A stretch of DNA of 64,000 nucleotides from Cytospora piceicola (Eukaryota > Ascomycota > Sordariomycetes > Diaporthales > Cytosporaceae), in NCBI GenBank assembly GCA_023375675.1, contig JALQBC010000007.1, positions 62,001 to 126,000 on the forward strand, written 5' to 3'. A program made the translations under genes and the position numbers. Position 1 is the first letter of the stretch. Each line of letters opens with the position of its first letter. The notes under the pieces were generated by a model. That model was not told the DNA's origin, did no database searches, and saw nothing but the letters and a program-made list of their open reading frames with translations. Positions 53,283 to 64,000 of the stretch are shown here, one piece after another.

Positions 53283-55569
53283 CTACTTTCCATACATGGT
53301 CATGTATTCTTTGAAGTCGACACAAGTCTTGCGTCCGGGCGCAGAAGTCTGACGAGTCACAGCTGCTCGACGAAGCTCGTGGGGAGAGACGTAGCTAGCG
53401 GGCGCGCAGGGGATGATGTTCGCGGCCGGGTTCTGCGAAGAGACTGGCCGAGGCATGGCCGCATGCACAGCAGCTGCCTGGGGGACTGCTGCTTGACGAA
53501 CTGCCTGATGAAGACCGCGAGGCGGTGTGTTGCCTTGGCCAGCAGGCGGAGGGACCAAAGTTCTCGCGGTTTGGTGCTGGGCGGAGACTTGTGGCGGCAC
53601 AGAGACATCAAGCGGAGCAGAGACCAGCAGAGGGATAGGTGCATGACCAGCAGGCACAGGGACTGGCTGAGGTACAGCCGCTTGACGCTGGCCACAGGCT
53701 GGCGCATAGCCAACAGGCAAAGGGACCGAGGTGTTCGCGGTCGGGTGGCTCGCAGTGACTTGCTGCTTGGCAGAGAGTGGTCGAGGCACAGCTGTTTGAC
53801 CAAGGTCAATAGGTGGTGTGTTGTCGTGGCTCGCAGGCGTAGTGACGAATTCGCTAGCGACTGGGTGCTTCGCAGCGTTCTTTGCGTCCTTCTTCTGCTG
53901 GTTCCTCAGCTGGGCCTTCCTCCGCCGCTCCTCGGCCTTGACTATCTGGTAGATTACTTTGCTGAATTCGATCAAGATCCTGTCAAGGATGTCAGCAATC
54001 ATCTAGGCTCAAGGTCCAGGTGGCATGGTAAAGCAACGCTCCAGGCTCGGGGGGAGGGGGCGGTCTTGTCCAAAGGGTTTGTTGTCTGCGAAGGAAAGGA
54101 GAAGAAGGAGAAACTGAACCTACCAAGTTGAATCGGTCTCAAACCTGACGTTGGAGTAGCCGCACTCGACATGTGGATGGTTGAAGTATGTTTCGCCCCA
54201 GAGCTGACCGCAGAGAAGATTATGGGCAAGCTGGGAGATGATCTGTTTGGCTCGGTTTGAGTAGGTGTCCTGTCTAGAGACACTGACAGAGTTCCCAGGG
54301 ACTCGCAAGTACCCTCTCAACTTGTCGGATATCTCTTGTGCTCGCACGGGATCAAGACCAAGAGACTGGAAGCACGCTTGGGAATCAAGTTTTGTGGCTG
54401 GTATGCACAATTAGCGGAGCCCCAAGTTAGGATTGCGAGGACGGCTTGTGGGCAGTATGTGACTTACTGAGGGTCATGCGCTCCCACAGCGGTCTCCAAT
54501 CGATCATGTCGGCTTGGTGGTAGGCACGCGGAAGCTCTTGAGTGCTCTGCATCGATGTACCGGCCGCCGATGCGGTGCACTCGCCTGAATTGCTTGCTGG
54601 AGTCCCGGTGGTCATGGAGCCGGTGAGGCTGTTGACGGCGAGAGTGTCGCTTGTGACGATCTCCGGAAGTGTCGTCACGGGGGTTGGCACAGACGCTCGC
54701 TTTTTCTTCAAGGCCTTTGCCTTCAAGGCCTTCCTCCGAGCCCTGCGAGCAGCTGCTTTCCGGGGGCTGACATATCTCAAACCCATGTCGGGTCTTCTCG
54801 ACAGCCTCTCCCTGAGGCTGGGTCGGCGACCTATCCGGTGAACGGCGGCAGCCTTCGAGTTTTTCTTAGGAGACTCATGCAGGTGGTCAAACTGCTGCGC
54901 CAGTGCAGACTTCTCTGCCGCGACCCGCATCTGCTCCTCGAGAAGTGCTTCTCTGCGCGCAGTTTCGGTTCCATCCTTCTCAGCAGCAAGTTGCTGTGTG
55001 CCTTGCATCTCTTCCAACTCCCTGTCGAGCGCATCCGTCATCATCGCTAGCATCCCATCATCTTCCTCGTCCTCAACAGGGCCAGTGTTCCCCGAATGAG
55101 GGGCTGGTGCAGCTTTTCCAGATGGAGGCTCGGTCATCTCGGTGTCGGATTCCGCCATCAGCTCATCCCAAAGCTCGTCTTCCATATCTGTGTTCTCGCA
55201 TGAAGAACCGTCAGAAGATGAAGGAACACCTGAAGAGAGTGAAGTCGCATTGTTGGATGATAGGCTGGCTGATGCAGAATCGTTGTTTTCTTGAGATTGC
55301 CGGGCAGCTTCCTTTCTGTAGGAAAGATCGGGGTCCAGGATGATCTCGAAGGCTGGGCTGGACTCGCGCGACCATGAACTGTCGCCATTGGTGGGAGAGG
55401 ACGACCGGTCGAAGCCATCACTGCTGCCAGACTGCGAAGACTGCGAAGTAGAGCCACCAGATGAGTCCTGGCTGGCGGGCCGCCAGTTGGGACGAGAGTC
55501 GCGTATGAGCCCGTCCTCGGTATCATTGGACGCGAACCGCTTGGAGTTGAAGTTAAATAAGGAAGCCAT
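53283..55569 (-). CDS. Ser-rich orphan protein of unknown function
   Basis: Exons: 55569-54468, 54397-54124, 53979-53283; introns 54467-54398 (GTAAGT...ACCAG) and 54123-53980 (GTAGGT...GACAG); 690 residues. The start is MASLFNFNSKRFASNDTEDG; upstream frame lacks ATG. The N-terminal 200 residues are Ser-rich and acidic, then basic (SPRKAAARRARRKALKAKAL, a likely nuclear signal). The best-ordered part is exon 2: TKLDSQACFQSLGLDPVRAQ to ETYFNHPHVECGYSNVRFET, with ILIEFSKVIYQIVKAEERRR after the second join. The rest is Pro/Ala/Gln-rich with a repeated PVPxGxAP pattern. I recognise no family. Both splice joins keep frame and use CTAAC/CTGAC branch sites. Confidence 0.7.
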
Positions 55570-55787
55570 TCTGGATAGCTCTGAAGAACGTTGGATATGG
55601 GATGGTTTGAGACAAGAGGAAATGTACAAAGTGAAGAGGATTTCGTTAAGATTCGTCTCGATGCTCCAACAGTACGCGCAGCGCAGTCGAGTCGAAGTTG
55701 TGAGGCAAGGTGTTTGCGGTTGTCGAAGGTCAAAAAGGCCGAAGAAAGATAGTTACAGGTTCAGGATCATGGAAGCTGTGACAAGAC

Positions 55788-55819
<32 letters not shown>

Positions 55820-57860
55820 CTGGTTGGAGTGTTGGGATGGAAGTCAGAGCTGGGTTGGTATAACGTCCTGAAAACGAAGCTCGATGGCCCAAGCTCCACT
55901 GCGTGTAAGTTAGTATACCTCAACGTACAATAAACCCCTCCTATTCTCCTCCAAAATTTGACTGATCTTTCTATTATAGGCGAGACATGATAGGACGAGT
56001 TCAAACAGTTCAAACAAAAATTCTAATTGGCCAATTGAAAGCACCAGCCATCTCGAGACGCACCCCCCCCCCCTTCTCTCCCCGAACGGGCAAAGTAATA
56101 TTCCGACATCAGGTATCAGGTTGTCTGTTTGCATCGTAAGTACGTCGATACCCCAGATAGTTCTTTTCATATATACTCTTAACCAGATATGTATCTCACA
56201 GCATAAATACAGCAACGAGGAACACATAGTGGTAGTACGATCTCAATATCCACGCCCGTTTGCGCCCGCCCGCCCCTGGTGACTTGCTCACCTACATAGC
56301 TCTTTAATAGCACTAAAATCTGAGCGCCGTTCGACTAGAAGGAGAGTAAAAAGTGGAAAAATTCAGAGAAGGGTAGCATACTCCGTCCCCGAAGTGTGAC
56401 AAGCAAGAAGCAATTCGTGGTGGGATCGAATCGTCTAGATATTTGGCTGGGTGGAGAAGAGAATCGTCAAACAAAAGCCCAATCGTTGGTAACAGATTCC
56501 CACACCGAGATCCTTCTTCTCTTGCCTCACCTGGTTACCGCACATATATGTACCTGCTCTTCAGGTCTACAATTAACGTATCGTACAAGCAGAACACCGC
56601 CTCCACGCCCGACCGAGTCATCCTGTCACGCCCATGCAGAAGTGAGATCAGCTACAGAGTATCGGGTGTGACTGTAGTGCTACTCTCGAGACAACAGAGG
56701 CTGCAATATATCATTGACTTGAAGTATAAGGAAGTATAAGTCAATGATTCCCTTGCCCTTTCCCCCTCCCCTTCCCACCACTTCTGAGGACCAGTTCAGG
56801 CACACGCACACGGTGCTCTCTTACACACATGAACGAGCAGTGCACCCGAATAGCTAATGGTAGAACGAAACTGTGCAAAACATGCGCAGAAAGGAGCGAA
56901 AGCTTCGGGGTCCCACCTCACCCCGGGTCGGACATCTGGAGTTTTGATCAAGACAGGCTAGTGACAGGAGTATTTGACGGCGAGGCCAGCACAGGGAGGA
57001 GTAGGGAGCATAACATTACAAAGCAATGTAAATGAAATAGATGCCGCTGTAATGCTGATGATTATATGATACCCCATTCCCTCCTTTCCTGCCATACCCT
57101 TCTTCTGATAGACCTTATGATAGACTGTTGATAATGATGTCTTCTCTCCCGCAATATGAATTATGGGACAAACGAAACCAGATATAGCAAATGATACACC
57201 AAGCCGATATAGTAACCCATTGGACCCATTCCCCCTCAACACCCGTGTGTGCCTTGACGCCTTGAAAATACAATACACCCAATTTCTCGCCAGTGTTGGC
57301 CTTTAATTTCTTCCCCAGACTAAAACCTGGTGTGTGGTGTAGACGTAGATCGATAGATGGCGGTATTAACTCGGTTTGCTTGGCGAATCATCCGTCCAGT
57401 TCGAAAGCAGAGGAGGATTAACGGACGCATGGTAGCGTCGAATCTATTTTGAGGCCGGACGTTTCGTTTGCCGACCAGTTCGATTGACTGTGACCTCGAC
57501 AGCGCAGGAAATTTTGACAGGGTAACAGGAAAAAGACAAAGTAGAAAGAACAACACAGAAAAAAACCCAGCAATAACGCCAGAACCCCTTGACTTTTTAT
57601 CAAACTGAAATCCCTTGTCGGTCGCCCGAACTATGCGTCTCTTCTAGTGTAGCCAAAAAGGAAAGTATCACAGAGGAAACCGTGTGTGTCCAAGTCGCCA
57701 GAGGGGGTATCTCGAGCAATGGACTGTCGGTCTATTATAGTAATGAATGTGCTTGTGGATGGTAGTGTGTGGTAGGTGACGGTGTCGTTGTCAAAGTGGT
57801 CTTGGGCTCCGAAGACTCTGCCAAATATCGTGAGGAAAGATGTCAAGAGGAGAGTCCACA
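55570..57860. other. Gene-free stretch upstream of the Ser-rich gene
   Basis: 2.3 kb. It contains a GA simple repeat, a C-run at about 56063-56075 and the near-palindrome ATCATTGACTTGAAGTATAAGG (its first 20 bases at 56711-56730), repeated in inverse form just after. No supported gene. The ATG frame at 57861-57631, directly behind the bZIP stop, looks like chance. Confidence 0.45.
55788..55818. repeat. GA dinucleotide repeat
   Basis: GAGAGAGA tract of about 31 bases in the promoter side of the Ser-rich gene; on that gene's strand it is a CT tract. Confidence 0.85.
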
Positions 57861-60055
57861 TCAGCCCGGATGCCCATGAGGTCCACGCCTCCCAGGATCC
57901 TGGAGATCCCGAGGCCCCGTCGCCCAGCCCGTCTCGTGCGGCGGTCTCCCGTACAGCGGGTACTGCGTCTGCAGCGGCAAGGGCGAGTGCTGTGCGCTGT
58001 ACGCTGGGGCCTGCGTCGTCGTCGGGGAGTGTGCCGCCGGCTGGTCGAACCGGAGCGGAGGGAGCCTCGCGCTGGAGGGAGCCGACGCGATCGGTCCTGT
58101 GTATCCTTGCGTCACGATCGGGGGCAGGGTGCCTTGGGAGTGTGCTGGACGCATCGCGTATGGGGCGGCTGCAAACTCAGCGGCGGTGGGGTCGGTCCTG
58201 CGCCTCCTCGTTGGTCTCTCGAGGGGCTCCCCAGAGTACGGCGGTGGATGTTGCTGTGCCACGGGTGATGACGAAGCACTGCTGCCGCCCGCTGCGAAGG
58301 AGCTCGTAAAAGACCCTTCTCCAGGGCCTACCAAAGGAGCTAAAGCCTGCGTTGGCCGAGGGCTCGGGGGCCCTTGCTCTGCATGTTCCCTGATGCTTGG
58401 TGTTCGCAGAACGACTTCGCGCAGTCTGTTTCGTTCATTGCGATAGAAGTCACGCTCGGCCTGCAGATCATGCGCTTGTCTGCTCAGCTCCCTGTTGTCG
58501 TTCTCCAGCCGCTGCAAGTTGTCTCGCATGTCCTTATCCCTCTCCTTCTTGCGTGCTCGAAATCTTGCAGACGCTCCAGCATTGCGATGCCGCTTTTCAT
58601 CAGCCTGGCGTGAGCCTTGATGTACGTCTAGGGGCACCGTGAAGTGTTCCCCAGTGTTTGTCTGCAGGGTGAGATGGGGCTGTACCTCCGACCCTCGAGA
58701 CCCACCGCTGCCAGTTTGCAGTGCGTTTATGATAGCTGACGACAAGCTCGAATCCGCGGGGGGACCCCCATGTGGGGCGAACCCCCTAGCCGTGCCTTGG
58801 GGGAGTCCGTACTGTCCCTGTGGGTACGTAGGTGTCATCGGTTGTGGACTGCTTGCTGCCCCAGCCCGTCCGGGGTCCTGAGGGAACTGGAAAGGGGGCG
58901 CGTTCGGAAAAGCCGTCTGTGAGTACGAGCGAGAGGCCATGGAAGAAGCTGCTGACGCTGGCGTGAGGGGGTTGGGATTTGTTCGGGGAGACTGATGAGG
59001 CATGCTCGTGTGATGCCCGGGAAAGGGACCCACTTCCTGTGCTCCGCTTGATCGGCCCATCTGAGGAGATGGGAATCCAAACGGCGGTTGACTATCAGCA
59101 AAAGTTGACGGTGATGCTACGCGGCTGAAACTGAGCGACCTCGGAGATCTTGGTGTCAGAATCCTCCTCGCGGCCCCCAGAGCTGGCGGGAATGGCCGGG
59201 CGGCAGTTGGTGATTCTTGTTGAGCCATTGGTGGAATGGAGAGTGTTGGTCCAGACGGCACTGACGACCCGGCTGGAGTACCGTACACAGGCGTCTGACT
59301 GTGTGGCTGGTATGGAGAACCGGACACCCCATACTGTCTCGTCCCCACGCTCGACGGGGAGCTATCACCCGCAGCGCCTGATCGCTGGACAGTGGGCGAG
59401 ATTCCCATGTGGTGGTCCCTCGGGTCCGACGGGTTGAGGATCGTGTGCACCCCAAGCGTCCTCGGAGTGCTTTGCCGTGGAGGCAAGTCGCCTGGAGCTA
59501 TCGGCATTCCACGGGGTCCTCGAGGAGAGTCCACTCTGCTGTCATCGCGGTACACTTGCCCCGTACGAAAGGTCGAAGGTGATGTATGGTTGGCTGTCGA
59601 CTGGGACTGGGAGCGGCGACGAGAAGGCGGCCGAGAGGTAGAACCCCTCTGCGACATCGAGACCTTTTCGCCCTCGCGTTGAGGATCTTGCAGATCCGGA
59701 CATTGACCACCGCGACCACCCTCCGCCAAAGAATAAGGTTTCGGCTCAAAGCCAATGCCTGTCGTTTGGCCCCAACTAGTCGGTCGTCTCGTTCGATCTG
59801 CCTCTGGGCGTCGATGTGGTCCGGCTAAGTTGCCCTGGTTGTCTCCTTCAAGCCGACCCCGTGAAGGGTTGGTGGGACACCAGGGAAGAGATTGGACAGC
59901 CAGGGCGAAGGAGTTATCAGAAAATCGTCGAGTGAAGCGTAGTTCCGGCGGAGACCTGGATTATAGGACTGTATATAGTCGTTCTGGTCATGCAGGGAGC
60001 TCGCGTAAGAAGCTCCAAGGTACGGTGACTGCCGAGTATCCGTGGTAATGGGCAC
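57861..60055 (-). CDS. bZIP transcription factor (5' end unresolved)
   Basis: The main exon is open from about 59760 to the stop at 57861; the first ATG in it is at 59657 (MSQRGSTSRPPSRRRSQSQS). The bZIP lies at about 58510-58625: EKRHRNAGASARFRARKKER has the basic-region N-x7-R signature (NAGASARFR), and LQRLENDNRELSRQAHDLQA is the zipper. Pro/Ser-rich regions flank it, as in fungal bZIPs. A separate upstream exon at about 60055-59870 reads NDYIQSYNPGLRRNYASLDD then FLITPSPW, conserved-looking and probably the true N-terminal part. It lacks ATG, so a further 5' exon is expected. The joining intron is uncertain (donor near 59872, acceptor near 59760). Target genes unknown. Confidence 0.8.
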
Positions 60056-63000
60056 CTCAAGCTTGAGAGCTAGTCGGCGTAGCAGTCTGGGGGAAGCGCT
60101 GGCTGGATATGTAGATATGTCGTGTGATGTCTACTGTCACGCTTTGACGACAGTGCCGCAGGAGGCAAGTGGATAAGTATACCGCTCGTCGTGGGAATTA
60201 CTGGAACGTGTGAGCGATTGTCGGCAACTTGGTTCTAAATATAAGGAAGGGGTCCACGATATGGGGATGGCGCAAGACAGAGTTCGCTGGATCGAAGGGG
60301 ATGACAGATGCAATATGCGTGTGCGATAGAGATTGGGAGCATCGATGGGGGAGGTGACTGGTAGGGATAAATGCAGTCAGGCGGACAAATCATGATCCTT
60401 ATGCCCAACCATGTCCACTGAATGGCTACTTCAACCCTCCTGCGCTAGAAAAGGTCGCAGCGTGAATGGGCAGGGCTGCCAAGAGTGTCTTCGCCCTCCC
60501 TCGTGTTATAGAATTGTCCCAGGATTTCGATACCTTGGGAAGGTGTGAGGGTGAAATTATGTGTTGAGGGAAGCAAGACACGAAATGAAAATGCGATGCT
60601 CCCTTTCGACCGTTGCAATTCGGCTACAGGCAACGAGGCAGGCCAGTTTTGTGCGCGAGAGAGACTTACTTGATGGTCAATCGCCTTGTTCGTGTCAAAG
60701 GATCCAAGTTGCGCGCACGTCTCTTCTGGATCGCAAAAAGATGTCGGTGATTCGGTCGGTTCAAGCGTCTCTTGTGTTCGGCTCCACCCTGTCACAACCA
60801 ACCGTCCAAGCTCTGTATGTATGTATGTATGTATGTATGTATGTATGTATTGCAGGAGGAAGTCGACAAGAGAGAGTGACTCTGGGTGAGGGCCGGCGCC
60901 AGTATATTGGTGTATGTGTCGGAGTATTCCTGCTTTCTACCCTCCCATGTTCTTGCAAGTTGCTGCTTCCACCATACTTATCTGGGAACAGGTACTGGCT
61001 GGAGAAGGAGCATTGAGAATGAGCATGGGGGTGGGGCCCAAAGGCGAGGAGATGTTGGGTTGAGGTGTTGTACTAGGGAGTGCATGCAGGCCAGGGGTGG
61101 CCCATGCCACTGCAAGTTGAGTGGATTCTGGATGAGTGGGACCACGACGTGGATGTTCGATGTCCCCTCTGGCTGTTCAAAGTGCCGGCCCGCAGAACGG
61201 ATGCTGCTTCTGATGAGTGAATGAATGTCCAAAGCTCGTTGCGTGAAGCGTCACTTCCGAATGCTCTCTCAGCTGAGCGCAGAATCGCCACGCTGTGTCA
61301 TGACAATCAAGATGGCCCGGAAGCTCGGGGAAAAGTGTCTACCCCCTCCATACCTCCGTAACTTGTAGATGCCAGAGAAGTCTGGGCACAAAAAAGTACG
61401 TAGCGCGATTCCGAATAGAGCAGTCCCGTAATCCGTACACAACTGGTCATTAAATTGTACGTTAAGCGATGCACAAGGTGGCTGTCGGCCGGGCAGCCCC
61501 AACGTATGATCTACTGCTGCTGAGATGACTTGTATGTATACTTGTACACACTTGCACCGGGCTACCGTGACGTGAAGTAGGGGAGTCGAACCCGTGGAGT
61601 ATTTTTGTCCACTCTCGATTGTCAGCCTTCCAGCCCGCCCGCCCAGGAGTCAGGGGGCTTGACGTGATGATGAAAGACGAAAGATGACGGAGGCGCCTTG
61701 CCAGTTAGGTTGATGAGTTCGGCTGTGCGAGGAATAGCATAGCACCATCTTACACAGCTAGCCCTTGTTCGTGAGATGACGAGCATAGCCGAATTGTTGA
61801 CTTGAGGAAGTTAGGTCTAGATGATGGGACCCGAGCGATCGAAATTTCACGGCGCCTTCCCGACAGCTAGAAATAGAAAGAGTGGATAATACGAGTGGCA
61901 AAGTCTCCGATTCTAGAAAATCATGATATAGTGATCGAGTGGATGAAGAAGGCTTTTGGAGCAACGCCATAGAAAGCCGTCCCGCAGATGGTGAGATCGA
62001 AAATTAATTTCCGACAGCCAACACCTCGGATCCATCTTGCGGAGGGCCAAAGGCAGTCGTAATCCACTCGAGGCGACATGGCGACATGAACTCCAGCACT
62101 TTCCACTCATCGCTTTGGTCGAGCAATTGCCTTTCTGACGAACTATCGATTCCGAGGAAATCCAGAGTCAGGAACTCGCGCATCTTTGGTTATGAACACA
62201 TTTTCCGCTGCTGCGGAGGGCAACCTATGCAAAACCCAAAGCCATGCGGTCCCCGAGTCTATGTCCGGGATCAGTAGTTGAAGGCGGCTAGATAGCCGCA
62301 TTTGTGGTAAGAACTTGACAGACCACGCCTATCAGGGCATGAACTGTGCTGAACGACGAGGCCTTCTCGCCTGGAGGTGACACACAAGTGAGTGAGGCGA
62401 CAGGTGGTTTGTACATCTACCACCCAGCCAGTGCCATGGGATGACTGTTACTCGGCCTCGGGAGCTTCGTGCGGGCTATGCTCCCTCCGTTTCCCAAGCT
62501 CTGTCGTTTCGCTGTACTTCTGTGTATCCTGAAGCGGAAGGGTACTAAGTATGGGCCCGTATGTGCCAACCCTCGTCGACTATAGCTGGCAAGTTATCAT
62601 GAGCCTGTAATCAAATCAATTGTGTACAGAGAGCTTCTACGCCCAGGATCATTTGCAGATGCCAAATGTCAAAAAAAAGGTGTCCAAGTCGCAGGTACAA
62701 GGTACGGATACGGGCGAGACTCGGATAGGAGTGTGTCGTGCGCGACATGGAGATTAAGATTGTAACTTAACATCTGGGGAGTGGGTCTGGAACATGGAAG
62801 CAGGGTTCGGTAGCAGAATGACAAGGGCCCTTGACGAAGCGCAGATACTGTACGTACATACATGGGCACCCTTGGATGGGGGGGGGGGGCGCCAGGGGGT
62901 CCGGATTATACTGTATCAGACAGACTGGACAACATAAAGCAGAAGCAGGTCTGCTGGCCTCCTCCTGGAGTCACGGTACTGGTACTTTCCAGTGCTGGAA

Positions 63001-63819
63001 TTTTCTGTCAGCACAGGCAGCTGGGCGGTGACAGTACTCCGTACTGCAAAGGCCGGAACCCATAGCCGACGAGAAGGGATTGTGCTAGTGGCAGCCGGTG
63101 ACGGGGAAGCGGATCACAGTTGTCATGATGGCTGAGGGCAGCGAAGAGACGGTGAAGTGTCTGTGATGATGAGTCTGATGCAGGACTATGCATAATCCAG
63201 CAGTGCATTGCCGCGGCAAGCCGGAAGGAACGACACGTCAACCGGACCAGTTGACCGGCGCAAGGTGGCATGTCGGTCGTGGCAGACGTGCATAAGACGG
63301 TGAGGTGAGGCTGGAACCTTTTACTGCTTTAGCAGTGGACTGGAGGAAACCCAGGAACATGGCCTGCATGAATGTGGATCCAGAAAAAGGTAAATATGTG
63401 GTGTCAAGCTCTCATCAACGTTGGTTGAAGGCTGAAGCTTGAATGCAGAGATCCGCCATGGTACATGATCATGGTGCTGGCCGCTGCAGGCAGTGATGCC
63501 AAATGGTGTCTCGTGCATTTCCCGGCGACAAGGGTACGAGTGCAGGTCCTGTGGTTCTGTCCTGTAAGGAAGTGGGTCTCATGCACGCTGCACCACGACG
63601 TCGGCGGGGAGGCGCTGATGAATGACATGACTGCGGTGAGAGAGAATCAACCGTCGTACGGTAAGCTGTACCGGTACTGTGTGCTGTAAGTACCTAGGTA
63701 CATAGTACAACATGTACAATATGTACAGTAGCACAGCGTATCCGTATTTTGATGCTCTCATGGGAAGAGGTTGATGGGAGGCATCCTGGCACCTGGACAT
63801 GACCTTTTACTGTAACCAG
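60056..63819. other. Large gene-poor stretch upstream of the bZIP gene
   Basis: 3.8 kb, likely including the long leader and promoter of the bZIP gene. It holds an ATGT microsatellite, a run of G at about 62879-62889, and AAGTACCTAGGTAC at 63689-63702. Many short frames, none with splice logic or motifs. Confidence 0.45.
60814..60850. repeat. (ATGT)n microsatellite
   Basis: Nine perfect tandem GTAT/ATGT units. Confidence 0.95.
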
Positions 63820-64000
63820 TTAGATGAGGTATCGGGATATTGAAGGACCATGTTCGAGGTTGATGAAGGTGTCGTCCGTCAAGCCCAGTTGCTGTTGTTG
63901 TTGCTGCTGCTGTTTTTGCTCTTGTTTGCATGACTGCAGACAATTGCTCGTCTGCTCCGTAACCTTATACTGTCGACCCCATGATCCGTGAACGAATAGA
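63820..64000 (-). CDS. Possible 3' end of a Gln-rich protein gene (runs off window)
   Basis: The minus strand is open from the right edge of the window to TAA at 63820-63822, about 58 codons. It reads through a polyglutamine run (KQEQKQQQQQQQQ) and ends LGLTDDTFINLEHGPSISRY plus LI-stop. The composition looks coding, and a CTGCAG acceptor lies at about 63940 if it is spliced. No family recognised; it may be chance. Confidence 0.3.
   Translation of the reverse strand, partial: LFVHGSWGRQYKVTEQTSNCLQSCKQEQKQQQQQQQQLGLTDDTFINLEHGPSISRYLI

Noticed and set aside
57631..57861. 76-residue frame beginning with a signal-peptide-like MWTLLLTSFLTIFGRV
   Set aside because: Starts by overlapping the bZIP stop codon, lies in its 3' flank and has no conserved or cysteine pattern.
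61575..61600. Minus-strand GGTTCGACTCC B-box match
   Set aside because: No pairing T stem, no acceptor arm and no terminator.

Overview
The window is nuclear DNA of a filamentous ascomycete (Pezizomycotina, probably Sordariomycetes). Genes lie on both strands, and most are cut by short spliceosomal introns of 55-160 bases with GTAAGT/GTATGT-type donors and CTRAC-type branch points. The recognisable proteins are fungal (RSM10, MSW1, SLP1, LAA1, PET100, SMP3, SKP1, ARL1, PHS1, IBA57, a peroxisomal catalase). No canonical tRNA, no rRNA and no CRISPR array was seen.

Layout. 1-30 kb is a housekeeping stretch: mitochondrial ribosomal protein uS10m, mitochondrial TrpRS, an FMP32-type inner-membrane protein, the SUN-domain protein SLP1, the giant HEAT-repeat adaptor LAA1, a TACO1/YebC translational activator, PET100, the GPI mannosyltransferase SMP3, SKP1, ribosomal protein eL39 (three tiny exons), ARL1, a small secreted six-cysteine protein and a catalase ending in the peroxisomal signal AKL. 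30-43 kb is a gene-poor accessory stretch. It holds a spliced cysteine-rich microprotein, a Gln-rich protein with a nucleotidyltransferase-like C-terminus, a 4.6-kb island bounded by inverted tRNA-like Pol III units, a decayed coding sequence between diverged direct repeats, an RNase H-fold gene and minisatellites. 43-60 kb returns to ordinary genes: PHS1, a DUF676-type lipase, a divergent amidohydrolase/2-oxoglutarate oxygenase pair, a J-domain protein, IBA57, an orphan Ser-rich protein and a bZIP factor. 60-64 kb is gene-poor and may end with the 3' part of a Gln-rich gene.

Shared roles. Six or seven of the conserved genes act in mitochondria (translation: RSM10, MSW1, TACO1; cytochrome oxidase assembly: PET100; Fe-S maturation: IBA57; inner membrane: FMP32). 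Several others act in the secretory pathway (SLP1, SMP3, PHS1 in the ER; ARL1 and LAA1 in Golgi/endosome traffic).

Most unusual content. Three copies (34605-34728, 36507-36625, 39113-39236) form a tRNA-like family. Each has internal A and B boxes, a paired acceptor stem, an upstream TATA and a T-run terminator. Each also carries a roughly 50-base hairpin in the anticodon loop whose stem covaries between copies. The outer two copies face each other and bracket unrecognised open frames and the decayed element. This is the best candidate here for an undescribed element. All calls are from reading the sequence; no database search was possible.
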